Positions 51,795 to 61,023 of a DNA stretch of 64,000 nt are shown here, in pieces. Where the stretch lies: positions 2,790,001 to 2,854,000 of the forward strand of contig NZ_JQNK01000009.1 in assembly GCF_000745215.1 (NCBI RefSeq). Direction: 5' to 3'. Made by a program: the position numbers and the translations under genes. The notes beneath the pieces are model-generated. The model did no database searches and was not told the DNA's origin. It saw only the letters and a list, made by a program, of their open reading frames with translations. The stretch comes from Methylosinus sp. PW1. Its GTDB lineage: Bacteria; Pseudomonadota; Alphaproteobacteria; Rhizobiales; Beijerinckiaceae. Within the stretch, counting starts at the first letter, position 1. The number at the start of each line of letters is the position of its first letter.

Positions 51795-52778
51795 TCAATT
51801 CCGCGTCAGCGCGCGGCGCAGAAGCTCGCAGAGCGTTTCTTCCTTTTCCAAGAGCAGGCCGATCGGCAGAACGTCGACGCGCGCGGCCATGTCGGGAGAC
51901 AGGCGGGCCGCGTCCTTTGCCGTCGTGACCAGCGTCGCGCCGAGACGCGCGGCCTCGCGCTCGAGCGCCGCCATCTCGCGCGCCGTATAGGCATGATGAT
52001 CGGCGAAGCTTTTTCTGCCGATGATCTCGATCCCTGAAGCCTCCAGCGTCGCGAAAAATTTCTCGGGCCGCGCGATCCCTGCAAAGGCGAGCGCGCGCTG
52101 CGGGAGGCGCGCGGGTAGGGGCGCGACGCTGGCGCGCAATACGGGCTTTCCCGCCGCTTTCGCATGTTCGGCGACCGCGTCTCCTGCGGCGCCCTCGCCG
52201 ATCAGCACGAACGCATCCACAGCGGCGAGCTGGCGCGGCAAAGGCGCGCGCAGCGGGCCGGCGGGCGGGCACAGGCCATTGCCGGCGCCATAGGCGCCAT
52301 CGACGACCATCAGCGCGAGATCGGGCTCGAGCCGCCGGCTCTGCAAACCATCGTCCAGCACCAGCGCCGTCGCGCCGAGATCGCGCGCGAGCTGCGCCCC
52401 GGCCGCGCGATCGACGCCGACGATGGTTGCGGCGCAGCGCGCCAGCAGCAGCGCTTCATCGCCCGTCTCGCGCGCGTCATGAATGCTCGGATCGACGCGA
52501 AAAGGCGCGCGCCGCGCATTGTGGCGGCCATATCCGCGGGTGAGGAAGAACGGCCGCTCGCCCATTTCCGTGAGCAGAGCGGCGACGGCGAGCGCGGCCG
52601 GCGTCTTGCCGTCGCCGCCCAGCGTCGGCCCGCCGATCACAATCGTCGGAAGATCGGCGCGCCCGCCCTTCCGTCTCAAGCGCGCTGAAGCGATCGCGCC
52701 GTAGAGCGCGCCCAATGGCGCCAGAGCCCGCGCCAGCGGCGAGGCCGGCGCGCGTCGCCAAAAGTCAGGCGCGCGCAT
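51795..52778 (-). CDS. lpxK: Tetraacyldisaccharide 4'-kinase
   Basis: A 327-residue inner-membrane-associated kinase that phosphorylates the 4' position of the lipid A disaccharide. It has the Walker A motif GGPTLGGDGKTPAAL, then TRGYGRHNARRAP and a DDGLQSRRLEPDLALMVVDG block typical of LpxK. It follows waaA by 21 bp on the same strand, so the two lipid A/Kdo steps are probably co-transcribed. Confidence 0.95.
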   Translation of the reverse strand: MRAPDFWRRAPASPLARALAPLGALYGAIASARLRRKGGRADLPTIVIGGPTLGGDGKTPAALAVAALLTEMGERPFFLTRGYGRHNARRAPFRVDPSIHDARETGDEALLLARCAATIVGVDRAAGAQLARDLGATALVLDDGLQSRRLEPDLALMVVDGAYGAGNGLCPPAGPLRAPLPRQLAAVDAFVLIGEGAAGDAVAEHAKAAGKPVLRASVAPLPARLPQRALAFAGIARPEKFFATLEASGIEIIGRKSFADHHAYTAREMAALEREAARLGATLVTTAKDAARLSPDMAARVDVLPIGLLLEKEETLCELLRRALTRN

Positions 52779-52799
52779 TTGCGATGCGGCGCCGCCGGC

Positions 52800-54077
52800 T
52801 CATTTCTGCTCCAGCGCCGATTGCGCGAGATAGGGTTCGATCGCCGCCATAATGCTCTGTGAGGCGCCGCCGAGCTTTCGCACCACCTCGGCCCCGGCGC
52901 GGCCCATCGCGCGCATGCGAGAGGGGTCGGAGAGCAGAAATTGCAGCGCGCGCGCCAGCGATTCCGCGTCGCTCACGCGGGCGGCGGCGCGGGCGGCGGC
53001 CAGCTCGCCATAAATATCGGCGAAATTCTCGACATGCGGCCCGTGCAGGATCGCGCAGCCGAGCTTGGCCGGCTCTATCGGATTGTGCCCGCCCTCGGCG
53101 GTCAGCGATTTTCCCGTGAACACGACGCTGACGGCGCGCAGGAACAGGCCGAGCTCGCCCACTGTGTCGGCGACATAGATCTGCACGCCGCGGCGCGGCT
53201 CGCCGTCGCGCGAGCGCAGGCCAACAGCGAGACCTTTGGCGCTGGCGAGAGCGGCGATCTCGGCGCCGCGCTCGGGCTTGCGCGGCACGATGATGGTCAG
53301 CAGCGAGGGAACTTCCGCGGAGAGCGCGAGATGCGCGTCGATCGCGATCTCCTCCTCGCCCGCATGGGTGGAGATCGCCGCCCAGACGGGACGCGGACCG
53401 ATGGCGCCGTTGAATTCGGCGAGCCGGCCGGCGCCGACGGGCGGCGGCGGCACATCGAATTTCAGATTGCCGCAGACGCGCACGCGCGGCGCGCCGAGGC
53501 CGAGATAGCGCGCGGCGCTCTCGGCGTTTTGCGCGAGGCAGAGATCGATCTCGCCGAACAAGCTTCGCGCGCCGCCGGGCAGTCGCCGCCAGCGCGCGGC
53601 GGAGCGGCGCGAGATGGTGGCGTTGACGAGCACGAGCGGCAGCCGCCGCGCATGAATGGCGCGGATCATATTGGGCCACAGCTCCGACTCGGCGAAGAGC
53701 ACGATGTCGGGCCGCCAATGCTCGAGGAATCGCTCGACGAATTGCGGCGCGTCCAGCGGCAGGAATTGATGCACCGCGCCGGCGGGGAGCCGCGCCCGCA
53801 GCACTTTGGCGGAGGAGACCGTGCCCGTGGTGACGAGAACCTCGACGCCGCGCTGAATGAAGCGCTCCACCAGCGGCAACAGAGCGAGGCTCTCGCCGAG
53901 ACTCGCGCCATGCAGCCAAACGAGCCGTCCGGCGGGACGCTCGAGGCTCGGCGCGCCCATGCGCTCGCCGAGCCGCGCGGGATCTTCCTTGCCTTGTCTC
54001 GCGCGCCAGCCCAGCGCCACGCCGGCGAGCGGCGTCAAACCGATGGTCAGCAACCGATAAATCGTCAAGACCGGCAT
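52800..54077 (-). CDS. waaA: 3-deoxy-D-manno-octulosonic acid transferase
   Basis: A 425-residue GT30 glycosyltransferase that adds Kdo to lipid IVA. It has an N-terminal membrane anchor (IYRLLTIGLTPLAGVALGW), the GT30 block WLHGASLGESLALLPLVERF, catalytic-region FAESELWPNMIRA, and the C-terminal nucleotide-sugar domain with KSLTAEGGHNPIEPAKLGCA. Upstream lie DUF4170 and a CysQ-like gene on the same strand. Confidence 0.95.
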   Translation of the reverse strand: MPVLTIYRLLTIGLTPLAGVALGWRARQGKEDPARLGERMGAPSLERPAGRLVWLHGASLGESLALLPLVERFIQRGVEVLVTTGTVSSAKVLRARLPAGAVHQFLPLDAPQFVERFLEHWRPDIVLFAESELWPNMIRAIHARRLPLVLVNATISRRSAARWRRLPGGARSLFGEIDLCLAQNAESAARYLGLGAPRVRVCGNLKFDVPPPPVGAGRLAEFNGAIGPRPVWAAISTHAGEEEIAIDAHLALSAEVPSLLTIIVPRKPERGAEIAALASAKGLAVGLRSRDGEPRRGVQIYVADTVGELGLFLRAVSVVFTGKSLTAEGGHNPIEPAKLGCAILHGPHVENFADIYGELAAARAAARVSDAESLARALQFLLSDPSRMRAMGRAGAEVVRKLGGASQSIMAAIEPYLAQSALEQK

Positions 54078-54213
54078 CGACGCCCCGGTGAACTCGCCAA
54101 TATTGCGACGGCCGAACTCTCGCCGCGCCGTCCTCGAATGAAAGGGCCGGTCGCGACGCCCCGGCCCAGCGGGGCCGTCGGGCGCGCCGTCGATCGGCCG
54201 CGCGGAAGGAGGC

Positions 54214-54462
54214 TCAATTCGTCTGGGGATCGAGGAGGCTGTGCAGCTGCACGACGAAATAGCGCATATGGGCGTTGTCGACGGTGGCGTGCGCTTTCGC
54301 CTTCCAGGCGGCGAGCGCCGAGGCGTTGTCCGAATAAATGCCGACGATGTCGAGCTTCGTCGGGTCGCGGAAGGCGACGCCCTGGAGGTCGATCAGTTCG
54401 CCTCCGAAAACGAGATGAAGCGCCTGTGGCGCGCCGCCGTTCAGTGTCGTCGTTTCGCTCAT
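54214..54462 (-). CDS. DUF4170 protein
   Basis: An 82-residue protein. LHLVFGGELIDLQGVAF, LDIVGIYSDNASALAAWKAK and the ending RYFVVQLHSLLDP match DUF4170, a small alphaproteobacterial family often found between a CysQ-like gene and waaA. Its start overlaps the stop of the upstream phosphatase gene (four bases). Function unknown. Confidence 0.88.
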   Translation of the reverse strand: MSETTTLNGGAPQALHLVFGGELIDLQGVAFRDPTKLDIVGIYSDNASALAAWKAKAHATVDNAHMRYFVVQLHSLLDPQTN

Positions 54463-55277
54463 ATCACGCCCTTGGAAACGGCTCGCGCCAGCGCGAGACT
54501 CTCGGGAAAGATCGATTGCGGCGCCGCCACCAGCATATCGCGCCGCAGCTGCGGACGATTATAGCGCAAGGGAAGCCCCTCGAGCTCGGACAAGACGCCG
54601 CCCGCCTCGGTGAGTATCACATCGGCCGCGGCAATGTCCCAGTCTTTCGAATCCGCGGAAGCGATGGTGAGATCATTGCGGCCGGAGGCGACGTCGGCGA
54701 CGCGCAGAGCCAGCGAGGGCGTGCGGTCCTGAATCGCGAATTTATATTGCGAGCCGGCGAAGCGCGCGGAAAGGCCGCGGGGCGCCTCCAGCCGCGCGCC
54801 CGCCAGAACGACGCGCGTAGCGACGCGGATCGGCGCGCCATTCAGCGCCGCGCCATGGCCGGCGGCGGCGGCGAAGGTCCATTCCAGCGCCGGCGCATGA
54901 ATGACGCCGAGCTTGGGCCGCCCTCGGTCGATCAGCGCGATGGAGACCGCCCAGCGCCTGTCGCCGCGCAGAAAAGCCTGCGTTCCGTCGATCGGATCGA
55001 CCACCAGCAGCCGGGGGCGAGCCAAGCGCTCCTTATTGTCGGCTGTCTCCTCGGAGAGCCAGCCGGCGTCCGGGAACAGCGCCAGCGCCGCCTCCTGCAG
55101 GAAGCGGTCGACCGCCATATCCGCCTCGGTCACGGGCGAGCCGCCGTCCTTATAGGAGACGGCCGCGCTGGTCTTCTCGCCCGGGCGGAAGAAGCCCATG
55201 GCGATCTCGCCCGCTCGCCGCGCGACGGCCTCGAGCTGCGGCAGCTGAGCCGCGAAGTCGGTTGCATTGTCGGCCAT
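54459..55277 (-). CDS. cysQ: Inositol monophosphatase/CysQ-family phosphatase
   Basis: A 272-residue metal-dependent phosphatase. It has the metal-site motifs WLSEETADN, DPIDGTQAFLRG and the C-terminal WDIAAADVILTEAGG. CysQ hydrolyses 3'-phosphoadenosine 5'-phosphate, but the family also includes inositol phosphatases, so the substrate is inferred. First gene of the run cysQ-DUF4170-waaA-lpxK. Confidence 0.85.
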   Translation of the reverse strand: MADNATDFAAQLPQLEAVARRAGEIAMGFFRPGEKTSAAVSYKDGGSPVTEADMAVDRFLQEAALALFPDAGWLSEETADNKERLARPRLLVVDPIDGTQAFLRGDRRWAVSIALIDRGRPKLGVIHAPALEWTFAAAAGHGAALNGAPIRVATRVVLAGARLEAPRGLSARFAGSQYKFAIQDRTPSLALRVADVASGRNDLTIASADSKDWDIAAADVILTEAGGVLSELEGLPLRYNRPQLRRDMLVAAPQSIFPESLALARAVSKGVI

Positions 55278-55517
55278 TGCTATAGTCGTTAAGCGAGCGG
55301 AGCCCCTCCCGCAAGGCGGTCTTTTCGGCGAATTGCCGCGAATTTCGACGATCTCGTTTGCCGGGCGCTAACCCAAAGCTCGCGAATCGGTCGAAAACGC
55401 AATGGTTTACGGGCGATTCACCAGCCTTGTTAGCGAGCTTTGCCGCAACCGTCGCCCAACATGCGACCCATGAAACGCGAGATCAGTCGCGAAGGTCACA
55501 TCTCGGGGAGCGAGCGC

Positions 55518-56051
55518 ATGTTCGAGACCAAAGTCATGGCGGAGACGCAGCTTCAATTCGCCGTTCAGCGCGATCGGCGCGCCGACGGCGGCCAGCGCCA
55601 AGTGCGCGTCGGCCGTCGCGACATTCTGATTTCCCGGCGCTTCGCCGGAATGTCCATGATGATCAGCGTGCCCGTGCAGGCCTATCGCGGCGTCGCTCTC
55701 GACGTCGAGCCGAGGCTGGACGGCGGCACCTCCTATCGCCTGTCGCTCGCCCATCAGGACCCTGATCTCGACGTCGTTCTCACCGAGACGGCCGATGGCG
55801 GCGCGATCTCGGCGGATTGGAAATATTGGGCGTCCTATCTCGATCTGCCGCGCCTCGCGGCGCGCGGCGGCGAGCTGGAGACGATCGATCCGCGCCTCGG
55901 CGGCGTCGCGCTGCGCGAGACGATCGCGCGCCGCAAGAACGCCACGGTCATCAAGCGCCGTCCGCGCTTTTGCGCGCGCCGCAAGCAGGGCGAAGGCGAG
56001 CGCATGGCGACGGTCTATGAGGGCGAGCGCGAGATCGTCTGCTATGAGTAA
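55518..56051 (+). CDS. DUF6101 protein
   Basis: A 177-residue protein. The pattern VGRRDILISRRFAGMSMMIS, then VPVQAYRGVALDVE and a basic C-terminal region (RRKNATVIKRRPRFCARRKQ) fits DUF6101 of Hyphomicrobiales. ATG 55518 follows GGGGAG with seven-base spacing; upstream starts at 55461 and 55470 lack a ribosome site. The last ten bases overlap the convergent ubiA gene. Function unknown. Confidence 0.75.
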   Translation: MFETKVMAETQLQFAVQRDRRADGGQRQVRVGRRDILISRRFAGMSMMISVPVQAYRGVALDVEPRLDGGTSYRLSLAHQDPDLDVVLTETADGGAISADWKYWASYLDLPRLAARGGELETIDPRLGGVALRETIARRKNATVIKRRPRFCARRKQGEGERMATVYEGEREIVCYE

Positions 56052-56996
56052 GCGAGGATGGCGCTCTGCGCCGCGAGGCCGGCGAAGAGCAGCAGGCCGG
56101 CGTCGCGATTGGAGCGGAACAGCATGAGCGCCGTCTCCGGCGCGGCGGAGTCGCTGGTTCGATAGACCTGCCAGCAAAAATGCGCCGCATAGGCGGCGAG
56201 GCCGATCTGCGCGAAGCCGCCGACATCGGCGGACAGCAGCGCCAATTCCGCGAAGACGGCGGAGCCGAGATAGAGCGCGCCGACCGCGAGCCGCACGCGC
56301 GCGCCGAACAGCAGCGCCGTCGAGCGCACGCCCGCAATGGCGTCGTCGCGCTTGTCCTGCAGCGCATAGATCGTGTCGAAGCCGATCGTCCACAAAATCG
56401 CCGAGGCGTAGAGCAGGACGGCCGGCAGGCCGAGCCCGCCGGCGAGCGCCGTCCAGCCGAGCAGCGCGCCATAGGCGAAAGCCAGCCCCAGCACCGCCTG
56501 CGGCCAGGAGGTGACGCGCTTGGCGAAAGGATAGATCAGCACGATCAGCGGCGAGGCGAAGCCGAGCGCGATGGTGAAGCCGTTGAAGGACAGAAGAACG
56601 CCGAGTCCGACGAGGCATTGCGCCACGAGAAAGGCGATCGCGGCGCGCAGGGAGACGCGGCCGCTGGCGAGCGGACGCAGCCGCGTGCGCTCCACCTTCG
56701 CGTCGATCTTGCGGTCGACGATGTCGTTATAGGTGGAGCCGGCGCCGCGCATGGAGACCGCGCCGATGAAGAAGAGCAGCAGATGCCAGACATTGAGCGG
56801 CGCGCCGAGCGCCGCGGCGGCGAGCGCGCTGCCTTGCCAGCAGGGCAGCAGCAGCAGCCACCAGCCGATCGGCCGATCGAGGCGGGCGAGCTGCACATAG
56901 GGGCGGAGCGGGTCCGGCGCGAGGCGCCACAGCGGATGGTCGGCGACGGCGTCGGGCAGCCGCGGCTCGTCCTGAGGCCGTTCCGCAGCGCTCACA
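56042..56996 (-). CDS. ubiA: 4-hydroxybenzoate polyprenyltransferase
   Basis: A 317-residue membrane prenyltransferase for ubiquinone synthesis. The first aspartate-rich motif is NDIVDRKIDAKVERTR and the second DTIYALQDKRDDAIAG, with about eight hydrophobic segments. GTG 56996 overlaps the stop of the upstream exported-protein gene, so the two are coupled; a longer frame to 57163 is a read-through of that gene's region. Confidence 0.93.
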
Positions 56997-57471
56997 GCGG
57001 GCCGGCGGGCAGCTTCTGCGCCTGCGGGCCGATGCCGGCGGCAGCCTCTTCCTGCATTTTCTTCGCCTTGGCGGCGACCGCGCAGGCCTGGGCGGCGAAA
57101 GTCTGCGTCTTGCCTCGCGCCTGCTTGAAGCCGTCGACCATAGCGTCGGGAATGTTGCACCATTCCTTGTTCTTATCGATATAGGCGGCCATCTCGGTCT
57201 CTATGGAGACGAGCTTGCGCGCCACCGGACAGGCCGCGACCGGGTCCATCTTGCCCTTGGACGCCTTGCCGATATTGTTGAGCGTCTGAATCTGCGACAT
57301 GCGCCGCTGCGAGAGCTTCTGAAAATCCTCCTGGCAGGACTGGGCCAGAGCGGTCGGCGCTCCCGCCGTCGCGAGAAGAAGTCCCAAAATCGGCGCGCCG
57401 GCGATCATGCCCGCGACTTTTCGCGCATTCCGCTGTCCGCTCCTGGCCGTGATTGCACCCTTGGCCCTCAT
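56992..57471 (-). CDS. Exported protein of unknown function
   Basis: A 159-residue protein with a basic N-terminus and a signal peptide (ILGLLLATAGAPTALAQ). Mature region: SCQEDFQKLSQRRMSQIQTL, two further cysteines (CPVARKLVSIE, WCNIPDAMV, CAVAAKAKKM), suggesting disulfides in the periplasm. Translationally coupled to ubiA. No family is recognised with certainty. Confidence 0.75.
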   Translation of the reverse strand: MRAKGAITARSGQRNARKVAGMIAGAPILGLLLATAGAPTALAQSCQEDFQKLSQRRMSQIQTLNNIGKASKGKMDPVAACPVARKLVSIETEMAAYIDKNKEWCNIPDAMVDGFKQARGKTQTFAAQACAVAAKAKKMQEEAAAGIGPQAQKLPAGPL

Positions 57472-57599
57472 GGCGGCGATCCCCTTGTTATGGTTTATGC
57501 GGTCTTAGCAAGAGACTTGCGCCTCTTGCAAGCATCCGGCAGTTTCGCGGATAAAGCGGCGGCTTGATGGCGCTCCCCTCTCACCCTCCGGGAAAGCTC

Positions 57600-58343
57600 G
57601 TGTCACGTTATGATTTCTCCGCGCAGAGGCTCTTCGTCGAGGCGCCCCTCGAGGCCGGCGCGCGTATCATTCCGGACGCCGACCGGCTCAATTATCTGTT
57701 GAATGTGCTGCGCCTGCGCGAGGGCGACGCGATCTTGCTGTTCAACGGCCGCGACGGCGAATGGCGGGCGAGCCTCGAGGAAGTGGCGAAGCGCAAGGCG
57801 ATTCTCGTCGTGCAAGAGCGCCTGCGCGAGCAGACCCTCGGCGCCGATCTCCATTATTGCTTCGCGCCGCTCAAGCACGCGCGGCTCGACTATATGGCCC
57901 AAAAGGCGACCGAGATGGGCGCCGCGCGCCTCGCCCCGATCATCACCCGCCGCACCCAGGCGCGCCGCGTCAATCTGGAGCGTCTCGCCGCCAATGTGGT
58001 GGAGGCGGCCGAGCAATGCGGCGTGCTGAGCGTGCCGGAGGTGGCGGAGGAGGTCGAGCTGGAAGCCTATCTCGCCGCGCGCGAGGCGGGGCGGCTGCTC
58101 GTCTTCTGCGACGAGGACGCCGAGGGCGCCGATCCCGTCGCGGCCCTGCGCGCGGCGCCGGCGCATGCGGGCGTCGATGTTCTGGTCGGCCCGGAGGGGG
58201 GCTTCGATCCCGCCGAGCGGGAGGCGATCCTCGCCGCGCCGCTCGTCGCGCGCCTTTCGCTCGGCCCGCGCATCTTGCGGGCGGACACGGCCGCCGTCGC
58301 GGCGCTGACGGTCGTGCAGGCGGTTCTCGGCGATTGGCGCTGA
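57600..58343 (+). CDS. rsmE: 16S rRNA (uracil-1498-N3)-methyltransferase
   Basis: A 247-residue SPOUT methyltransferase. It has an N-terminal PUA-like domain (YDFSAQRLFVEAPLEAG) and a C-terminal knot with VLVGPEGGFDPAEREAIL and LGPRILRADTAAVAAL, the SAM-binding signature of RsmE. GTG 57600 starts at the family's usual N-terminus; ATG 57567 would add 11 residues. Divergent from the exported-protein gene. Confidence 0.93.
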   Translation: MSRYDFSAQRLFVEAPLEAGARIIPDADRLNYLLNVLRLREGDAILLFNGRDGEWRASLEEVAKRKAILVVQERLREQTLGADLHYCFAPLKHARLDYMAQKATEMGAARLAPIITRRTQARRVNLERLAANVVEAAEQCGVLSVPEVAEEVELEAYLAAREAGRLLVFCDEDAEGADPVAALRAAPAHAGVDVLVGPEGGFDPAEREAILAAPLVARLSLGPRILRADTAAVAALTVVQAVLGDWR

Positions 58344-58538
58344 TGACCTTGCCGAGCGACACGATCCTGCCACGATTATTCGACCTTATTGGACCTAAGT
58401 GGTCGCCGTCGCGTGACCCCTCGCGTCGAAGCGTGCGAAGTAACGAGTTGGTAAACATCCGGCGGCAACATCGAGGGGCGCGCAAGGCGCGTCGACTCGG
58501 TTGTTGCGATGCGAGACATTTTCGAGGCTGATCTGCGA

Positions 58539-58844
58539 ATGACCGTTTTCACCGCCGAAGCTCGCGGGCTCGACGTCCGCCGTCTTTTCGCCTGCCTGTG
58601 CCTTTGCGCCGTTGTCGGCGCGCCGGCCGCGGAGGCGCAGACGACCGGCACGATTCCCGCCGGCGGGCGCTGCGCCCGCTTCGGCGAGGGGTTCGTCCCG
58701 GTTGCCGGCTCGGATAATTGCGTGCGTCTCGGCGGCCATGTGCGCGCCGGCGATCTCGGCCCCGGCTGGGGGCAGGCGGGCGTGCGGCCGATCGGCCATT
58801 CCTATGTGCGCGCGCCGGGGGCGCCCGGCCTCTACGCGCGCTGA
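58539..58844 (+). CDS. Small exported protein with a porin N-terminal motif
   Basis: A 101-residue protein with a signal peptide (LFACLCLCAVVGAPAAEAQ). The mature part contains RCARFGEGFVPVAGSDNCVR and LGGHVRAG, close to the two-cysteine motif that opens alphaproteobacterial Porin_2 porins (compare ICDQYGSAFFYIPGNNTCLR at 45100), but the barrel is absent. It could be a porin relic or a stand-alone periplasmic protein. ATG 58509 is an alternative start. Confidence 0.65.
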   Translation: MTVFTAEARGLDVRRLFACLCLCAVVGAPAAEAQTTGTIPAGGRCARFGEGFVPVAGSDNCVRLGGHVRAGDLGPGWGQAGVRPIGHSYVRAPGAPGLYAR

Positions 58845-58880
58845 ACGCGCGCGTCATTCGAGCCCTGGAGTCGGAAACGC

Positions 58881-59147
58881 CCCCTCCCTCCCCCGCTATC
58901 GCGCACGGCTGTCCGGGGAAAGTTTTTCGGTTGTAGCCAACGTGTTGGAGGATTCGCGCAGGTTGTATTTTCTGCGTTCGAAGCGCCTCTCCGCTCTCTT
59001 TCTCGGACGTTCGCAAGCAGCGGACGTTGAAAAGCACGCGGAAAGCGCCCATCGTGGATTACAACACTGCCTCCAAAGACTCGCATGCGTTGCGCGATAT
59101 TTTTCCCCGGACAGCCGTGCACGAAGCGGGGGTAGGGCTGGGGAGGG
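58881..59147. repeat. Inverted-repeat element (MITE- or REP-like)
   Basis: GCACGGCTGTCCGGGGAA at 58903-58920 is the exact reverse complement of 59103-59120, and the symmetry extends imperfectly outward into C-rich and G-rich arms for about 45 bp on each side. The 180-bp centre has no gene. It fills the gap 58845-59166 between the small exported protein and gshA. Confidence 0.7.
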
Positions 59148-59166
59148 GCGCAGCGCGTCGCTCCTC

Positions 59167-60540
59167 TTACAGCAGGCAATCCGTGAAGGCCGGATCGACA
59201 GAGCGGCCCCAGCTTCCGTGATAGGCCTCGAGCCGCTGCTGGGCCAAGGTGCGGCCCGTCTCGGCGATCTCCTCCAGCGGCGCGAGATAGATGGTCTCGT
59301 CGCGGCCTTGCGCGTCCAGCCTCGCCCGACGGGCGAGGCCGCCGCGCGCCAGAGCCAGCATATCGCGCGCAATGTCGAGCGCCCGCCGTCCGCCGATGCG
59401 CGCCTCCAGGGCGAGGCGCGGAACATCGGCGCGCAGCGCCTCACGCTCCTCGGCGCTCCAGCCCTCGATCAGCGCCAGAGCGCCGTCCAGCGCCGCGCGA
59501 TCGTAGAAGAGGCCGACGAAGAGCGCCGGCAGGGCGGTCATATGGGAGCGCGGCCCGCCATCGGCGCCGCGCATCTCTAGATAGCGCTTCAGCCGCGCCT
59601 CCGGGAAAATGGCGCCGAGGTGATTGGCCCAGTCCGACATAGTCGCGCGCTCGCCGGGCAAAGCGGCGAGCTTGCCGTCCAAGAGGTCGCGGAAGCTCGC
59701 GCCGGCGACGTCGTGATAGACCTCGCCGCGCTTCACGAAATAGAGCGGCACGTCCAGCGCGTAATCCACATAGCGCTCGAAGCCCATGCCGGGCTCGAAA
59801 GCGAAGGGCAGCATTCCTGTGCGGTCGCCGTCGGTGTCGCGCCAGATCTGTGAGCGTTGCGACAGGAAGCCGCTCGGCTCGCCGTCGATGAAGGGCGAGT
59901 TGGCGAAGAGCGCTGTGACCATCGGCTGCAGCGCCAGGCCGACGCGCAGCTTGTCGACCATGTCCTTCTCGGACGTGTAGTCGAGATTGACCTGTATGGT
60001 CGCCGTGCGGAACATCATGTCGAGGCCGAGCGAGCCGACCTTCGGCATATAGGAGGCCATGATCCCGTAGCGCTGCTTGGGCATCGCCGGGGTCTCGCTG
60101 CGCCGCCACTTCGGGCTCGCGCCGAGATCGAGGAAGGAGACGCCGAAACGGCGCGCCACCGGCTCGAGCGCCGCGAAATGGGCGTCGAGCTCGGCCTTTG
60201 TCGCATGGACGGTGGGCAGCGGCGCGCCGGAGAGCTCGAACTGTCCGCCCGGCTCCAGCGACACGGCCCCTATGCCATGAGGATCGAAGAGGCCGATGAT
60301 CGCATCGCGGTCGGTGATCGGCTCCCAGCCGAGCGCGGCGCCCAGCCCTTCCAGCAGATCCTTAATGCCGCCGGCGGGCGACGTATAGGGGACCGGCGCG
60401 CGGCTCGCGTCGAAAAACGCGATTTTCTCATGCTCCGTCCCGACATTGAGATCATCGGGCGTCTTAACGCCAGCCTCGAACCACTCCACGAGCGCATTGC
60501 GCGACGTGATCGGCGTCGTATCGTTTACGTCGCGAGCCAT
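59167..60540 (-). CDS. gshA: Glutamate-cysteine ligase
   Basis: A 457-residue plant/alphaproteobacterial-type (GCS2) ligase for the first step of glutathione synthesis. Motifs: VGTEHEKIAFF, GAVSLEPGGQFELSGAPL, GASPKWRR, MPKQRYGIMASYMP, RTATIQVNLDYTSEKDM, and SDWANHLGAIFPEARLKRYL. ATG 60540 is chosen. The 311 bp upstream (60541-60851) hold no gene. Confidence 0.93.
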   Translation of the reverse strand: MARDVNDTTPITSRNALVEWFEAGVKTPDDLNVGTEHEKIAFFDASRAPVPYTSPAGGIKDLLEGLGAALGWEPITDRDAIIGLFDPHGIGAVSLEPGGQFELSGAPLPTVHATKAELDAHFAALEPVARRFGVSFLDLGASPKWRRSETPAMPKQRYGIMASYMPKVGSLGLDMMFRTATIQVNLDYTSEKDMVDKLRVGLALQPMVTALFANSPFIDGEPSGFLSQRSQIWRDTDGDRTGMLPFAFEPGMGFERYVDYALDVPLYFVKRGEVYHDVAGASFRDLLDGKLAALPGERATMSDWANHLGAIFPEARLKRYLEMRGADGGPRSHMTALPALFVGLFYDRAALDGALALIEGWSAEEREALRADVPRLALEARIGGRRALDIARDMLALARGGLARRARLDAQGRDETIYLAPLEEIAETGRTLAQQRLEAYHGSWGRSVDPAFTDCLL

Positions 60541-60851
60541 CAGCAACTTTCAGTGAGGACCGGCGCAGCGGTCCATATAGGTCGACTTCCCTTTCGGCGG
60601 GCGCGAAAGGGCGGGCGCGAACCACAGCGCTTCCGGCCTGGGCGCCGAAGCAATATGCGTTCCGGCTGCTGAATTGGCGGAAAAGCCGCCCGCGCGCAAG
60701 ACCGCCCCGCTGCGCCCGGCGCCCGGGCGGCGCATGGCTTAACGCTTTCGAGACGAATTAAGCTTATGTTTCTGTTACCGAGACGGCCGCGTTTTCGTCC
60801 TATGAGGCGCGACGCTCGCCACCCGGCCAGACCGCTCGAGGAATTTGATCC

Positions 60852-61019
60852 ATGACGAATTGCCTGCGACGATTTCTGGCCGACGAGAGCGGAGCGACCA
60901 CGCTCGAATATGCGATGATCGGCTTTTTTCTCTCGATCGTGATCCTGGCGGCGACGCGCATCATCGGCACCAAGCTCTCGGCGGCCTATTATCTGCCCGT
61001 CGCCAATAATCTGACCTGA
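60852..61019 (+). CDS. Flp/Fap-type pilin
   Basis: A 55-residue type IVb pilin precursor: a short basic leader (CLRRFLADESGA), then TTLEYAMIGFFLSIVILAA with the conserved glutamate and tyrosine of Flp pilins. It would be processed by a prepilin peptidase after the G-A. No tad/cpa assembly genes are in the window, so it is an orphan that depends on a cluster elsewhere. Confidence 0.88.
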   Translation: MTNCLRRFLADESGATTLEYAMIGFFLSIVILAATRIIGTKLSAAYYLPVANNLT

Positions 61020-61023
61020 GCTC

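Noticed and set aside
52941..55292. 783-codon plus-strand frame opposite waaA, DUF4170 and the CysQ-like gene
   Set aside because: It spans three well-supported minus-strand genes and has no domain of its own.
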